This document shows, piece after piece, positions 63,530 to 64,000 of a stretch of DNA of 64,000 nt. The translations under genes were made by a program, and so were the position numbers. Under the pieces are notes generated by a model. That model ran no database searches and was not told the DNA's origin. It worked only from the letters and a program-made list of their open reading frames with translations. This stretch comes from JAXLVB01 sp046329195 (GTDB taxonomy: Bacteria > Bacteroidota > Bacteroidia > Cytophagales > Spirosomataceae). Within the stretch, counting starts at the first letter, position 1. Each line of letters opens with the position of its first letter. The stretch is from NCBI GenBank assembly GCA_046329195.1, contig JAXLVB010000002.1, positions 62,001 through 126,000 of the forward strand. The letters are read 5' to 3'.

Positions 63530-64000
63530 ATGAATACTTACGAATCATTTTATCAATTACACCATCAAGACCAGCCTTTTATTCTTGCCAATGCTTGGAA
63601 TGTAAATAGTGCTAAAATTATTGAGAAAAGTAGATTCGCTGCACTTGGCACTTCGAGCGGTGCAATTTCCAACTCAATGGGCTACGAAGATGGCGAAAAA
63701 ATGCCTTTTAACGAATTGCTTTATATCGTTCAAAAAATTACTGCCAAAGTCAAAATCCCTGTGTCAGTTGATTTTGAAAGAGGTTATACTGATAATCTTA
63801 GTGAATTGACCAACAATATTAATAAACTCATTGAAGCGGGTGTAGTGGGCATCAATCTGGAAGATGCACAAGGCGAGGAGATTTATTTGAAAAAATTATT
63901 TGCCATCAAAAATCATTTAGTCAAAACCAATCAAAATCTGTTCATCAATGCCCGAACCGACGGCTTTTTGCAAAAACTGGATTTTCCTTTGGAATTAACC
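63530..64000 (+). CDS. PEP mutase / isocitrate lyase family protein (3' end outside window)
   Basis: It starts with ATG 63530, and the frame is open to the window end (157 codons). The sequence shows the family core: ILANAWNVNSAKI, ALGTSSGAISNSMGYEDGE, VSVDFERGY (metal-binding Asp) and GINLEDAQGE. Members include 2-methylisocitrate lyases and phosphonate enzymes; the reaction is undecided. It follows the SDR by 6 bases. Confidence 0.85.
   Translation, partial: MNTYESFYQLHHQDQPFILANAWNVNSAKIIEKSRFAALGTSSGAISNSMGYEDGEKMPFNELLYIVQKITAKVKIPVSVDFERGYTDNLSELTNNINKLIEAGVVGINLEDAQGEEIYLKKLFAIKNHLVKTNQNLFINARTDGFLQKLDFPLELT

Overview
The window is a stretch of Bacteroidota chromosome, most likely from a member of the Cytophagales (Spirosomataceae/Cytophagaceae type). 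The basis is a SusC/SusD pair under a FecI/FecR-type sigma/anti-sigma switch, a type IX secretion sorting domain, promoters of the form TTTG-N19-TAnnTTTG, no visible Shine-Dalgarno sequences, and housekeeping genes (gltA, leuS, dusB, cdsA) of Bacteroidota type. The taxon is inferred. I found no rRNA or tRNA genes and no CRISPR array.

Layout. 1-2.2 kb: a radical SAM protein cut by the window edge, carrying an in-frame palindromic repeat. 2.4-11 kb: a small carbohydrate-use locus (ECF sigma, FecR, SusC, SusD, alginate-lyase-like enzyme). 11-16 kb: a convergent penicillin-acylase-type hydrolase, a T9SS-exported surface protein and an outer-membrane barrel. 16.4-20.3 kb: an Nramp-like metal transporter with non-standard metal-site motifs, paired with a P-type ATPase. 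20.3-26.7 kb: a promoter, a small unknown ORF and a complete RND efflux system (adaptor, pump, outer-membrane channel). 26.8-48.8 kb: mostly core genes, namely an ornithine cyclodeaminase-like enzyme, citrate synthase, acyl-ACP thioesterase, a CPBP/DUF2007/cdsA cluster, dusB, two glycosyltransferases, a PolX-PHP protein with a degenerate polymerase site, a symporter with a c-type-haem/VCBS lipoprotein, a DUF4349 lipoprotein, leucyl-tRNA synthetase and a cyanophycinase-like hydrolase.

49,159-59,122 is the most striking region: a 9,964-bp transposon with 28-bp terminal inverted repeats (27/28 identical), flanked by an 8-bp target duplication (AAATCTTT) and encoding an IS1595-type transposase. 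Its cargo is a Fic protein, a 1,297-aa type IIG restriction-modification enzyme, an unknown protein coupled to a DUF1828/DUF1829 protein, and a translationally coupled pair made of a nucleoid-associated (NA37-type) protein and a monofunctional RelA/SpoT-type alarmone synthetase. It looks like a mobile defence island. The insertion split a LytTR regulator gene; removing the element and one duplication copy rebuilds a LytTR-like domain, apart from a separate 1-bp frameshift. The NA37/alarmone-synthetase pair and the DUF1828 pair are the best candidates for an undescribed system.

59.2-64 kb: an accessory cluster with a GlxA-type regulator divergent from DinB, three SRPBCC proteins, a SnoaL-like protein, a short-chain dehydrogenase and a PEP mutase/isocitrate lyase-family protein cut by the window end.
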